Origin: Palsa-883 sp963847615
GTDB taxonomy: Bacteria; Pseudomonadota; Alphaproteobacteria; Acetobacterales; Acetobacteraceae
Assembly (NCBI GenBank): GCA_963847615.1
Contig: CAWKAN010000020.1
Location: forward strand, 620,001-684,000
Direction: 5' to 3'
DNA: 64,000 nt
Made by a program: the position numbers and the translations under genes
Notes under the pieces: model-generated
The model's database searches: none
Seen by the model: only the letters and a program-made list of their open reading frames with translations
What the model was told of the DNA's origin: nothing
In this document: positions 1-8,743 of the stretch, one piece after another
How positions within the stretch are numbered: the stretch's first letter is position 1
Layout of the letters: each line of letters begins with the position of its first letter

Positions 1-1
1 C

Positions 2-493
2 GTTCCGGACCCGGCGAACGTCGCCGATGACGGCGAGCGGGCACAGATGCAGCGCATGCTCGACTACATGGCGCTGACGCCGGGGCAGAAGCTGACCGAG
101 GTGGCGATCGACGTGGTGTTCATCGGTTCCTGCACCAACGGGCGGATCGAGGACATCCGCGCCGCCGCCGCGGTGGCCAAGGGCCGCAAGGTCGCGCCCA
201 ACGTGCAGGCGCTGGTGGTGCCGGGCTCGGGGCTGGTCAAGCGGCAGGCCGAGCAGGAGGGGCTGGACCGCGTGCTGCTGGAGGCCGGGTTCGAGTGGCG
301 CGACCCGTGCTGCTCGATGTGCCTGGGCATGAACCCCGACAAGCTGACCCGCGGCCAGCGCTGCGCCAGCACCTCGAACCGCAACTTCGAGGGGCGGCAA
401 GGCCCCGGCGGGCGCACGCATCTGGTCTCGCCGGCGATGGCCGCCGCCGCTGCGGTGACCGGGCGGCTGAGCGATGTGCGCGAGTTGGTGTGA
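2..493 (+). CDS. leuC: 3-isopropylmalate dehydratase large subunit, 3' end
   Basis: C-terminal 163 residues of the aconitase-fold large subunit of isopropylmalate isomerase, which converts 2- to 3-isopropylmalate in leucine synthesis; the 5' part lies outside the window. The visible part holds the [4Fe-4S] ligands, one Cys in SCTNG and two in CCSMCLGMN, then the C-terminal signature around SNRNFEGRQG and a normal ending near VSPAMAAAAAV. It works as a heterodimer with LeuD, encoded 540 bases downstream on the same strand. The usual short leuC-leuD spacing is broken by an inserted inverted-repeat element carrying a nuclease gene. Identification is secure. Confidence 0.95.
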   Translation, partial: VPDPANVADDGERAQMQRMLDYMALTPGQKLTEVAIDVVFIGSCTNGRIEDIRAAAAVAKGRKVAPNVQALVVPGSGLVKRQAEQEGLDRVLLEAGFEWRDPCCSMCLGMNPDKLTRGQRCASTSNRNFEGRQGPGGRTHLVSPAMAAAAAVTGRLSDVRELV

Positions 494-582
494 GTGCGTT
501 GATGTGAGCTTGCGTGTGTGGGGAGTGTCACGGACTGGGGGCGCGGACGGTGACGGTTCGGCCGCACGGACCGCCGCCTCCT

Positions 583-1000
583 CGTCATGGCCGGCGAAGG
601 CCGGCCATCCACGACTTGCGGGCGGTCCAACCGGCAAGAACCTTCGGCAGCTCACGCCAGGCTGTCGTACAAATCCGCCCACTCGGGATTGATCCCCTGG
701 ATCAGCCGAACCTTCCACGCCCGCGGCCATCCCTTGATGTTCTTCTCCCGCTGGATGGCGGAGACGATGTCCTCGTGCCGCTCGGCATAGACCAGCTTGT
801 TCAACTGGTAGCGCCGGGTGAACCCACCGGTCCCCGTCCGATGCTGGTATGCCCGGCGCGCGATGTCGTTCGTCACGCCGACGTACAGCGTCCCGTTTGG
901 CCGGTTGGTCATGATGTAGACCTAGCCACCTCGCATGCGTGCATTGGTGGCGCTGGAGCATTAACAAGTCGTGGATGGCCGGCCTTCGCCGGCCATGACG
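583..1000. mobile_element. 418-bp element: GIY-YIG gene between perfect 36-bp inverted repeats
   Basis: Positions 583-618 and 965-1000 are exact reverse complements of each other (36 of 36). Each arm is itself hairpin-forming (GGCCGGCGAAGGCCGGCC core) and begins CGTCATGGCCGG. The only gene between the arms encodes a small GIY-YIG protein on the minus strand. The arms resemble the REP-like palindromes at 20.3, 21.8 and 63.2 kb. The element separates leuC from leuD. I infer a mobile or formerly mobile unit; no target duplication was found. Confidence 0.7.
652..912 (-). CDS. GIY-YIG superfamily nuclease-like protein
   Basis: 86-residue single-domain protein of the GIY-YIG (UPF0213/YhbQ-like) superfamily. 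The motif reads TLYVGVTND in place of the canonical GIY...YIG, followed by RR and H of AYQHR (first active-site region) and the metal-binding Glu in IQREKNIKGW. Members are small DNA-nicking domains, often scattered and of unknown role. The ATG at 912 is preceded in frame by codons for V-Y-I, which match the usual family N-terminus, and then by a TAG stop at 922-924. The natural start is therefore either this ATG or has been lost. It lies antisense to the leu genes inside a perfect inverted repeat. Confidence 0.8.
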   Translation of the reverse strand: MTNRPNGTLYVGVTNDIARRAYQHRTGTGGFTRRYQLNKLVYAERHEDIVSAIQREKNIKGWPRAWKVRLIQGINPEWADLYDSLA

Positions 1001-1031
1001 TAGCGAGGGCGTTGCCCTGCGGAGAAACCCG

Positions 1032-1655
1032 ATGGACGCATTCACCACCCTGACCGCCGTCGCCGCGCCGATGCCGATGGCCAATATCGACACCGACAAG
1101 GTCATCCCCGCGCGCTTCCTCAAGACGATCAAGCGCTCCGGCCTCGGCGTGCACCTGTTCGACACGTTGCGCTTCGATGCGGACGGCAAGGAACGGCCCG
1201 AGTTCATCCTGAACCAGGAGCCGTGGCGCAAAGCGCAGATCATCATCGCGCACGAGAATTTCGGCTGCGGTTCGTCGCGCGAGCACGCCCCCTGGGCGCT
1301 GCTGGATTTCGGCATCCGTTGCGTGATCGCGCCGAGCTTCGGCGACATCTTCTACAACAACAGCTTCAAGAACGGCATCCTGCCGATCCGCCTGCCGCGC
1401 GAGGTCTGCGACCAGCTCATCGACGACGCCAGGCTCGGCGGCAACGCGCGCGTCACCATCGATCTGGCGCGCCAGGTGGTCATCCGCCCGAACGGCGAGG
1501 AGATCCACTTCGAGATCGATCCGTTCCGCAAGCACCTGCTGCTGAACGGATTGGACGACATCGGCCAGACGCTGCAGCACCGTCCGAAGATCGACAGCTA
1601 CGAGACCGCGCGGCGCCAGGCGCAGCCCTGGATGCCCAGCACCACCAGCGCCTGA
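1032..1655 (+). CDS. leuD: 3-isopropylmalate dehydratase small subunit
   Basis: 207-residue swivelling-domain subunit of isopropylmalate isomerase, the partner of LeuC. It shows the substrate-binding loop NFGCGSSREHAPWAL (about residues 76-90), the family block PSFGDIFYNNSFKNGILPI, and an N-terminal NIDTDKVIPARFLK segment typical of bacterial LeuD. Length is normal for a proteobacterial LeuD of about 200 residues. The ATG is preceded by GGAG at 1020-1023. leuB follows 24 bases after the stop on the same strand. Regulation is not visible in the sequence because the true promoter lies upstream of leuC or within the inserted spacer. Confidence 0.96.
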   Translation: MDAFTTLTAVAAPMPMANIDTDKVIPARFLKTIKRSGLGVHLFDTLRFDADGKERPEFILNQEPWRKAQIIIAHENFGCGSSREHAPWALLDFGIRCVIAPSFGDIFYNNSFKNGILPIRLPREVCDQLIDDARLGGNARVTIDLARQVVIRPNGEEIHFEIDPFRKHLLLNGLDDIGQTLQHRPKIDSYETARRQAQPWMPSTTSA

Positions 1656-1679
1656 TCCACACGCGAACAGGAAACGCCA

Positions 1680-2789
<1,110 letters not shown>

Positions 2790-2872
2790 GGCCGCCGGGG
2801 CGCGCGCCGGTGGTGCGCGGTCGGGAGACCGCCGCAGTGCCAGGTGGTGCTTGCACTGGCGATTGCCGGGTC

Positions 2873-4508
2873 TCTAGCCCATCTTATTCACCGAACCAGC
2901 CGGCCGCCATACCATTACGTATCAACAACTATAACGTGCATGCCTCGCCTTCGGCACGCTTGACCGTGTTTTAGATCGTCTCTGCAAGGTGTTGGAGGTT
3001 GATCGGACAGGGTTCGACCGGGACACTCGTCCCACCGCTTACGTTGGACGCAGGATCAGCGCACCAACCAACCCACGAAACAGGGCAGCGTCGGGGCAGT
3101 TGGCAGCGAATGCCAGCTTGATGCGAGTTGCAGTCTCCTTGATCCGCACTGCAATCTTCAGCAACCGCAGCCGAATGGTGGAGAATTCGCTGCGGGCCAA
3201 CGGCTGCATGCAAGGGATGGCATCGCGCACGGTCAGCGTCAGCCAGTATGCGGCGGTGTGCAGGATCAGCCGCATCTGATTGGCCAGCGGCGAACGGCAA
3301 CTCGTCCGGTCCGAGGCCAGCTGGCTCTTGTGCCGCTTGATCAGGTTCTCTGCCTGCCCACGTGCGCAGTAGAGACTGTCGTAGAGCCACTCGGCGGTGC
3401 CGTAGGTGATGTTGGTAACGATATAGCGGATATCGAGACCTTTTCGCGTCGCCTCGATCCGTGCCACGACGCGGCGGGGATGCGACCAGGATTTGGCGCC
3501 ATAGAGGGTTTCGGTGTAGTCGCGCACCACATCGAGGTTGGCGATCGCGCGCCGGACGCACACATCATCGGACTTGATGAAGACCTGAGCGGCAAGGATC
3601 GTGTTGGTGGACAGACCGAAGATATAGCGGACACGGTTCTGCTCGCACCAGTCCATCGCCTCACGTCGGCCGTAATGGCTGTCGCCGCGGATAGTGATGC
3701 GTGTGTGTGGCCAGTGCAGCCGGATGCGTCGCACCAGACGACGTAGATGGGCTCTCACCTCCTTGCCATCCGGCGTCTTCCCTGGGCGCAGGATCGTCAG
3801 CACGCAATGGCCGGTGCCTGCATCGTAGACATGGATCGGCAGGAAGCAGCGTTCGTCATAGTGCGCATTGAACAGCGACAACTGCTGATGGCCGTGCACC
3901 GTGTCTGCGGTATCGTCGATATCGAGGGTGATCGCCTTCGGCGCGCGCCGGTGGCTCTTGCACCACAGGTCCACCATGCCCCCCGTCAGCCGGAACAAGG
4001 TGCGCAGGTCTGGCGCGTTCTCCCAGCGTGACATCGTGGGTTGCGAGGCCAGATCGTCGCCGCTTTCTGGCAGCCGCCCGCAGGCGAGTTTGAAAGCGGG
4101 GTCCTTGCGCAGATCATCCAGATCATTGGCGTCCGGGTAGCCGCAGGCGATGGCGAACACGCGAGCACGCAGAATGTCTGCCATCGAATGGGTGATCAGG
4201 TTGCGGTCGCGATGGTCGGGGATGATCGCAGCCAGTGTGTCGATCAGGCCAAGTCGCTTGTCGGCACCGGCCAAAAGCAAAACGCCACCGTCCGAACTGA
4301 TCAGCCCGCCGTCGAACGCGGCCGTGACCTTCTTCTGCAAGATGCTTGGCAAGGAGAATGGTAGAAGCGTATCGTCGTCGGTGGCGGGCATGGCAGATTC
4401 TGTCCAGTCATGGAGAGTGGCGTCGATAACCAATCTCTATGCGATTCCAGACGTTTGTACCATGCCCGTCAGCGAATCCCTGCCATGCGGTGAATAAGAT
4501 GGGCTAGG
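2873..4508 (-). mobile_element. IS1380-family insertion sequence
   Basis: A transposase gene lies between terminal inverted repeats: CTAGCCCATCTTATTCACCG at 2874-2893 and its exact complement at 4488-4507 (20 of 20). Total length is about 1.63 kb, right for IS1380. The expected short direct target duplication is not visible: the 4-mers outside the ends differ (GGTC on the left, ATGC on the right). The element therefore probably moved, recombined with another copy, or has decayed at one edge. Confidence 0.88.
3039..4433 (-). CDS. IS1380-family transposase
   Basis: 464-residue DDE transposase with no visible frameshift. The catalytic acidic residues can be placed in ITLDIDDTAD, TIRGDSHYGRREAMDW and YCARGQAENLIKRHKSQLASD, the last carrying the Glu of the DDE triad. 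The N-terminal part with FDGGLISSDGGVLLL and the RDRNLITHSMADILRARVFAIACGY stretch split by ordinary residues is typical of IS1380 members common in acetic acid bacteria. An alternative start is the internal ATG at MPATDDD, about 15 codons in. Probably still functional as far as the reading frame shows. Confidence 0.93.
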   Translation of the reverse strand: MVIDATLHDWTESAMPATDDDTLLPFSLPSILQKKVTAAFDGGLISSDGGVLLLAGADKRLGLIDTLAAIIPDHRDRNLITHSMADILRARVFAIACGYPDANDLDDLRKDPAFKLACGRLPESGDDLASQPTMSRWENAPDLRTLFRLTGGMVDLWCKSHRRAPKAITLDIDDTADTVHGHQQLSLFNAHYDERCFLPIHVYDAGTGHCVLTILRPGKTPDGKEVRAHLRRLVRRIRLHWPHTRITIRGDSHYGRREAMDWCEQNRVRYIFGLSTNTILAAQVFIKSDDVCVRRAIANLDVVRDYTETLYGAKSWSHPRRVVARIEATRKGLDIRYIVTNITYGTAEWLYDSLYCARGQAENLIKRHKSQLASDRTSCRSPLANQMRLILHTAAYWLTLTVRDAIPCMQPLARSEFSTIRLRLLKIAVRIKETATRIKLAFAANCPDAALFRGLVGALILRPT

Positions 4509-4558
4509 ATGCGGCCCTTGCGGCGGTCGGGGCCGTGCGACATGGAGCCTGGTACGAA

Positions 4559-5047
4559 ATGAGTGACAGCAACGCCGCGGCGAAGCAGGAATGGGTCGCC
4601 CGCGTGCTTGGCATCACGCCGCAGGGCGGGCAGGCGGGCGGGACCGGGGTGTCGTTGGTGAAGCTCGGCAAGGCGCGGATCGAGTTCATCGAGGTGCAGC
4701 GGCAGGCCACCAGGGCAATCGGGCTGCTGCGCCAGACCTTGCAGACCCGGTTCGGCGACGACACCGCGCAGGCGCCGCAACTGGCCAAGGCCGACCAGAC
4801 GCTCGCGAGCCTGGCCGATGACCTCAACGACGCGCTGAACGAAAAGCTCGACGACGTGTTGAAGGCGGACCCGGCCAAGCGGCCGACGCTGGTCGCGGCG
4901 GCGCGCGCCAGCCTGCTGCGCATGACCAGGCTGGTCACCAGCGATCCGATCATGAACGAGCTCGACGGCAACGAAGTGCTGCCGCAGACGCAGGTGACCG
5001 GGCCGCTGATCGCGCGGCTGCAGGCCATCGCCGCCGCATTGGGATGA
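4559..5047 (+). CDS. hypothetical protein, first gene of the metallopeptidase trio
   Basis: 162-residue soluble protein rich in Ala, Leu, Lys and Gln, with no signal peptide or membrane segment. The sequence looks almost wholly helical, with heptad-like runs around residues 35-110 (LGKARIEFIEVQRQATRAI split by short turns, then LAKADQTLASLADDLNDAL). I recognise no family. It directly precedes a predicted metallopeptidase gene (gap 34 bases) on the same strand, so it may be a chaperone, adaptor or structural partner of that protein. A GTG start at 4535 would add eight residues; the ATG at 4559 was chosen because the MSDSN... start looks more natural. Confidence 0.65.
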   Translation: MSDSNAAAKQEWVARVLGITPQGGQAGGTGVSLVKLGKARIEFIEVQRQATRAIGLLRQTLQTRFGDDTAQAPQLAKADQTLASLADDLNDALNEKLDDVLKADPAKRPTLVAAARASLLRMTRLVTSDPIMNELDGNEVLPQTQVTGPLIARLQAIAAALG

Positions 5048-5081
5048 TGGACTCGGGCTGATTGGACGGGAAGGGGTGGCA

Positions 5082-6674
5082 ATGGGCCTGCTGGAAAAAC
5101 TCGGGATCAGGCAGCGGACCATCACGCAGGAGATGGTGGACGCGCGTCGCACGGAGGCGATCGACGCCGTGAAGCTGCTGCAGCCGCTCGCCGAGCAGGA
5201 CGCGACGACGAAGCAGATCGTCACCGGCTTCGCGGTCCGCCTCAGCAATATCGGCAAGGGCACGGCGGCGCGGGAGATCAAGTTCGAGGACTACACCGAG
5301 ATCCGCCAGGAGGCCGAGGCGGCGCTGAAGCCGGCGAAGGCGCGCAAGCTGGAGCGCGAGATGCGGGAGACCGCCGCGGCGCCGGACGGTCTGGAGACGC
5401 TCGACACGATGGTCGAAGCGCTCGGCGGCAAGGCCGAGACCGAGGAAGCGAAGGAGATCGTGAAGGCGGCGCTGAAGGCGCGCTTCAAGATCGACACGCT
5501 GGAAGGCCAGATGACGACGAAGGCGCTGCCGAAGCTCTACAAGGTGCTGGGCAGCGTGCCGGAATGGCAGGTCCGCGACAACGACAGCCTGAAGAACATC
5601 AAGCGGGTCAAGAGCGGGCCGGAAGGCGCCTCGATCTATTACAAGCAAGGCGACCAGGCCACCGGCCGGCCGGGCGACTACATCTATCTCGAACTCGGCC
5701 GCACCGGCACGTTCGCGTTCACGTCGGAGAACTACAAGCGCGATGACGGCACGAAGACCAAGGTCGATTCCTTCAGCATCACCACGCTGCACGAGATCGG
5801 CCACGCGGTGGACGACCGATTGGGCTTCATGGGCGGGCGGGAGCTGGACGACAAATACGGCGGCTGGAAGAGCGAGGAGCGGGAGGACATCGCCACGATC
5901 GTTGCCGGAAAGAAAGGGTTTCTGACAGGCTGGGAGAAGCCGTACGACCAGCGGCAGCTGACCAAGGTGCTGGACGGGGTGCTCGACAAGGGCACCATCG
6001 ACCTGACCGACTGGGATCGAACCGGCGCCCAGGTCACCGAGGTCTTCGCCACCAAGTCCGACGAGGAGATCACCCGCGCGATGCTCGCCGATCCGGGCAT
6101 CGTGCTGGCTGAGGCGGACCGCGAGACATTCACCCGCGACAATTCCTGGCCCGCGAATACCGATACCAACGTCAACAACGCGCGGCCAAAGGTGTCGCGC
6201 GACTGGAAATCGCTGCGCATCGAGTTGCAGGGGGTGATCGCCGCCATCCTCGAACGCAAGGTCCCCGCCGCCGCCGAGGTGGCGCGGCTGCTCTCGCGGC
6301 TGCGCGGGTTTGCAACGACGATGACGCCGAAGGACCGGGCGAAGCTGGAGGCGCATCCGGCGGTCGCGCTGTGCCGGGCGATCCGGATCACCGGCGGCAA
6401 CTCGGGCCTGTGGGACCAGGGGGCCAGCGCTGCCGGCAAATGGGCGATCGACAGCCGCGTGTATCAGCAGGCCTACAAGACCACCTGGGTGAGCTATTCG
6501 CTCGGCGTGCGGCCGCGCGGCATCAGCCAGTATCAGTTCCGCGCGCCGGGCGAGTGGTTCGCCGAACTCTATGCGATGTATTACCTCAAGAAGCTGCCCA
6601 AGACCCACGCCGACGCGGTGTGGCTGAAGGCGGAAATCGACGTCAAAGACGCTCCGGCGAAGGTTGGTGCCTGA
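5082..6674 (+). CDS. putative zinc metallopeptidase (HEIGH), lethal-factor-like
   Basis: 530-residue protein. The N-terminal half (about 1-170) is helical and charged. A catalytic region holds the zinc motif HEIGH in ITTLHEIGHAVDDRLGF (about residues 236-250), and a later block GEWFAELYAMYYLKKLP (about 489-505) could supply the third ligand Glu and the Tyr seen in anthrax lethal-factor-like (ATLF) peptidases. No signal peptide is visible. The ATG at 5082 follows GGAAGGGG with good spacing; an in-frame GTG at 5076 is an alternative. The stop overlaps the next start (ATGA). This could be a delivered effector or toxin, or an intracellular processing protease. The peptidase call is sound; the role is unknown. 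Confidence 0.72.
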   Translation: MGLLEKLGIRQRTITQEMVDARRTEAIDAVKLLQPLAEQDATTKQIVTGFAVRLSNIGKGTAAREIKFEDYTEIRQEAEAALKPAKARKLEREMRETAAAPDGLETLDTMVEALGGKAETEEAKEIVKAALKARFKIDTLEGQMTTKALPKLYKVLGSVPEWQVRDNDSLKNIKRVKSGPEGASIYYKQGDQATGRPGDYIYLELGRTGTFAFTSENYKRDDGTKTKVDSFSITTLHEIGHAVDDRLGFMGGRELDDKYGGWKSEEREDIATIVAGKKGFLTGWEKPYDQRQLTKVLDGVLDKGTIDLTDWDRTGAQVTEVFATKSDEEITRAMLADPGIVLAEADRETFTRDNSWPANTDTNVNNARPKVSRDWKSLRIELQGVIAAILERKVPAAAEVARLLSRLRGFATTMTPKDRAKLEAHPAVALCRAIRITGGNSGLWDQGASAAGKWAIDSRVYQQAYKTTWVSYSLGVRPRGISQYQFRAPGEWFAELYAMYYLKKLPKTHADAVWLKAEIDVKDAPAKVGA

Positions 6675-7363
6675 TGTCCCTGTTCCAGACCGAGACGGCG
6701 CGCTGTCCGTACTGCCGCGGCACGGTCACGTTCGAGGTGGTGTACAGCGTCAATGCCGACCGCCGGCCCGATCTGCGCGCGCAGATCCTGGACGGCAGCT
6801 TCCAGCGGGAGACCTGCGCCGGCTGCGGCAAGCCGATGCGCATGCAGCCGGACTTCGCCTATGTCGATGTCGGCCGCGGCCAGTGGATCCTGGTGGAGCC
6901 GAGCGCGGGGCTGGCGACCTGGCCGGCGCTGGAGGGCGCGGCGAAGGAGACGTTCGCCATTGCCTACGGCGAGGGCGCCAGCCGCCTGGCGCGCGAGATC
7001 GGCCGGGGGCTGGTGGCGCGCGTCACCTTCGGCTGGGCGGCGCTGCGCGAGAAGCTGGTCTGCCGGGAGGCCGAACTCGACGACGTCGCGCTGGAATGCA
7101 CGAAGATGCTGATGCTGCGTGGCCTTGCCGAGGTGCCGCTGGCCGACGACGTGGATCTGCGGCTGGTCGGGGTGACCGCCAGCGAGCTGGCATTCGCCTG
7201 GCTGCGCAGCAGCGACGAGGTGGCGACGGAGACGCTGACGGTGCCGCGCAAGCTCTACGCCGGGGTGGCCGACGAGCCCGAGGCGTGGTCCGCGTTGCGC
7301 GGCCCGCTGACCAGCGGCCTCTATGTCGATCTGAACCGGCTGCTGGTGCCGGCCGAAGGCTAG
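6674..7363 (+). CDS. CpXC domain protein
   Basis: 229-residue protein beginning with a zinc-ribbon-like CpXC domain: CPYC at about residues 11-14 and CAGCGKPM at about 46-53, followed by the family block DFAYVDVGRGQWILVEPS. The C-terminal 130 residues are unassigned. CpXC proteins are of unknown function and occur widely in bacteria. The start overlaps the metallopeptidase stop by one base of ATGA, indicating translational coupling. The TAG stop lies at the left edge of a MITE-like repeat (TAGTGCC), so the 3' end may have been trimmed by that insertion. Confidence 0.75.
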   Translation: MSLFQTETARCPYCRGTVTFEVVYSVNADRRPDLRAQILDGSFQRETCAGCGKPMRMQPDFAYVDVGRGQWILVEPSAGLATWPALEGAAKETFAIAYGEGASRLAREIGRGLVARVTFGWAALREKLVCREAELDDVALECTKMLMLRGLAEVPLADDVDLRLVGVTASELAFAWLRSSDEVATETLTVPRKLYAGVADEPEAWSALRGPLTSGLYVDLNRLLVPAEG

Positions 7364-7469
7364 TGCCCTGAGTCGCTGAAAATGAGGGGTTGTGTAGCCC
7401 CCTTGCGTTGGGATTTGTGGCGCGAAGAGATGGAGGAGATCCCCTCACTATCAAGGACGCGAGGCACTA
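7361..7469. repeat. MITE-like repeat, about 109 bp, AGTGCC ends
   Basis: The ends are imperfect inverted repeats: TAGTGCCCTGAGTCGCTGAA on the left and, on the complement of the right end, TAGTGCCTCGCGTCCTTGAT, with TGAGGGG also shared further in. TA at both edges is compatible with an IS630/Tc1-type TA target. No coding sequence is inside. It overlaps the stop codon of the CpXC gene. Confidence 0.45.
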
Positions 7470-7580
7470 GTGCCTCGAGTCGTTGATATTGCCTGGATTC
7501 ATGCTCCCTCGATTGTCCCTGACAGCGTCGCAAGCAAGTCGCGACGTCGCCACAAGATCGGTGACGCAGATGACCGATAC
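7469..7580. repeat. MITE-like repeat, second copy
   Basis: Begins AGTGCCTCGAGTCGTTGATATTGC and ends with a CGCGACGTCGCCACAAGATCGGTGACGCA-like segment that recurs at 8408-8515 (each block is quoted only as a resemblance). It abuts the previous repeat through the 18-bp perfect palindrome CGAGGCACTAGTGCCTCG (7460-7477), which looks like two element ends joined. Confidence 0.4.
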
Positions 7581-7696
7581 CCCTGCACCGTGATTCTGAC
7601 CGGTCAAGCACACGCCGGCGGTGGCTCGGAGCGGCTGCGATCGCCTGCGGCCGCGGCCCGCGTTGCGCGCTTGTGGCGCGGCAGGACAAGCAAGAA

Positions 7697-8197
7697 TTTA
7701 CCGCAGATGAAGCAAGGCGATGCACGCCGATGCACGCCGATGGGTCCGTGCGGTGCACCGGTCGTGCGCCACGCGTTTGGTCTTCAGGCGCGGCTTGCCG
7801 AAATCAACCAGCGGGCGGGGCTGCGGGCCGGTCGCCTTGCGGTCATTGGCGCATGGCATCCGACCCCTGGGTCAAGCAGCCGAGGCATGCGTGCGTCGTC
7901 CAGTGCCTTGACGGTGTTCAGCTCAACGGGCAGCGCGTCCTCGACCCGCAGGTCCACGAAGTCGTCGCCGACCACCACGTTCCGGTAGTACACCCTGGCG
8001 GCACATTGTTGCACAACCGATAGACCAGCCGCAGGAACTGCAAAAGCCGACGCATCCTCATGGACCTTTTCCAAAAACCCGACCCCAGGCGTATCGAGCA
8101 CGGTGAACGCGCCGCCGATCACCTGCCCCGACAGATCATTCAGCACGGCGCCATCTGCGTGCATCGGCGTGCATCGCCTTGCTTCATCTGCGGTAAA
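7697..8197. repeat. 47-bp inverted repeats enclosing the GxxExxY remnant
   Basis: Positions 7697-7743 and 8151-8197 are inverted copies (46 of 47 match). Both contain ACCGCAGATGAAGCAAGG, a variant of the CGCAGATGAA sequences often seen next to GxxExxY genes. The right copy encodes the N-terminus of the decayed gene and the left copy covers its C-terminal end. Confidence 0.65.
7742..8164 (-). pseudogene. GxxExxY family protein, frameshifted remnant
   Basis: Reading from about 8164 leftward, one frame gives LNDLSGQVIGGAFTVLDTPG then VGFLEKVHEDASAFAV and VVVGDDFVDLRVEDALPVEL, which matches the GxxExxY (PF13366) nuclease-like fold. The signature G-FLE-VHE replaces the usual GFLEKVYE. The homology then moves to another frame that gives NDRKATGPQPRPLVDFGKPR and LKTKRVAHD, the normal C-terminal block NYLKATG...NFGKPRL. 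At least one frameshift near 7850-7880 therefore breaks the gene. Members are small proteins of unknown function, commonly found isolated between direct or inverted repeats. Confidence 0.7.
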
Positions 8198-8743
8198 ATC
8201 CTTCCTTCGCGGTGCCGCGGACAGATGGTTACGGACGTGTTGACGAACCTGCGATGCACCAGATCGTAACCGGCCTGGAGAAGCCGAGGTGATGCAGCGC
8301 AAGCCCGGCGCGCCTCTCATGCGCTCGGCCGTTCGTCGGGCGGCGGGCCTTCCCGGCGCCGGGATCAAGCCTCGGGCAAGCGGGCAGAACCCCTGCGCAC
8401 CGGTGCCAGTGCCCCGAGTGGCTTATATTGCGCTTGTTCCGCGTCCGCCGGCGACCTCGGTAGAGTCCCGCAAGCGGGTCGCGAAATCGCCGCAGAATCG
8501 GTGACGCAGGGCACTAGCCCATGTCTCGCACGGTCGCGGGCGCCGGCTGGGTGTGTGGCCGCCCGCCAATGGCACCGTGGGAGTCTTCGCGCCCTGCGAA
8601 GGCAGCCGGTCTCGGCGGCGGCGCGAAAATCCCCGACGTGCCATTGGGGCACGACAACGCCCTTCGCCAGCCTCCCACGGCAGGGTGAGACATCCGGGCC
8701 AGCCGCCCGCCGCGTCCGGACCGCCGGCGCGGCGCCGGCGCGC
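8198..8743. other. intergenic region with one MITE-like repeat
   Basis: Only the AGTGCC-ended repeat at 8408-8515 (ending GGTGACGCAGGGCACT) can be supported here. The segment 8516-8743 contains GC-rich imperfect palindromes but no credible gene. Confidence 0.5.
8408..8515. repeat. MITE-like repeat, third copy
   Basis: Starts AGTGCCCCGAGTGGCTTATA and ends ATCGGTGACGCAGGGCACT. It shares start, end and internal TATATTGC/CGCAAGCGGGTCGCG-type blocks with the copy at 7469-7580. Length is 108 bp and it is non-coding. Confidence 0.4.

Noticed and set aside
2820..2870. Rho-independent terminator after leuB
   Set aside because: The GC-rich repeats do not form a clean stem followed by a T-run.
7460..7477. 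18-bp palindrome CGAGGCACTAGTGCCTCG as an operator
   Set aside because: It is better explained as the junction of two AGTGCC-ended repeats.
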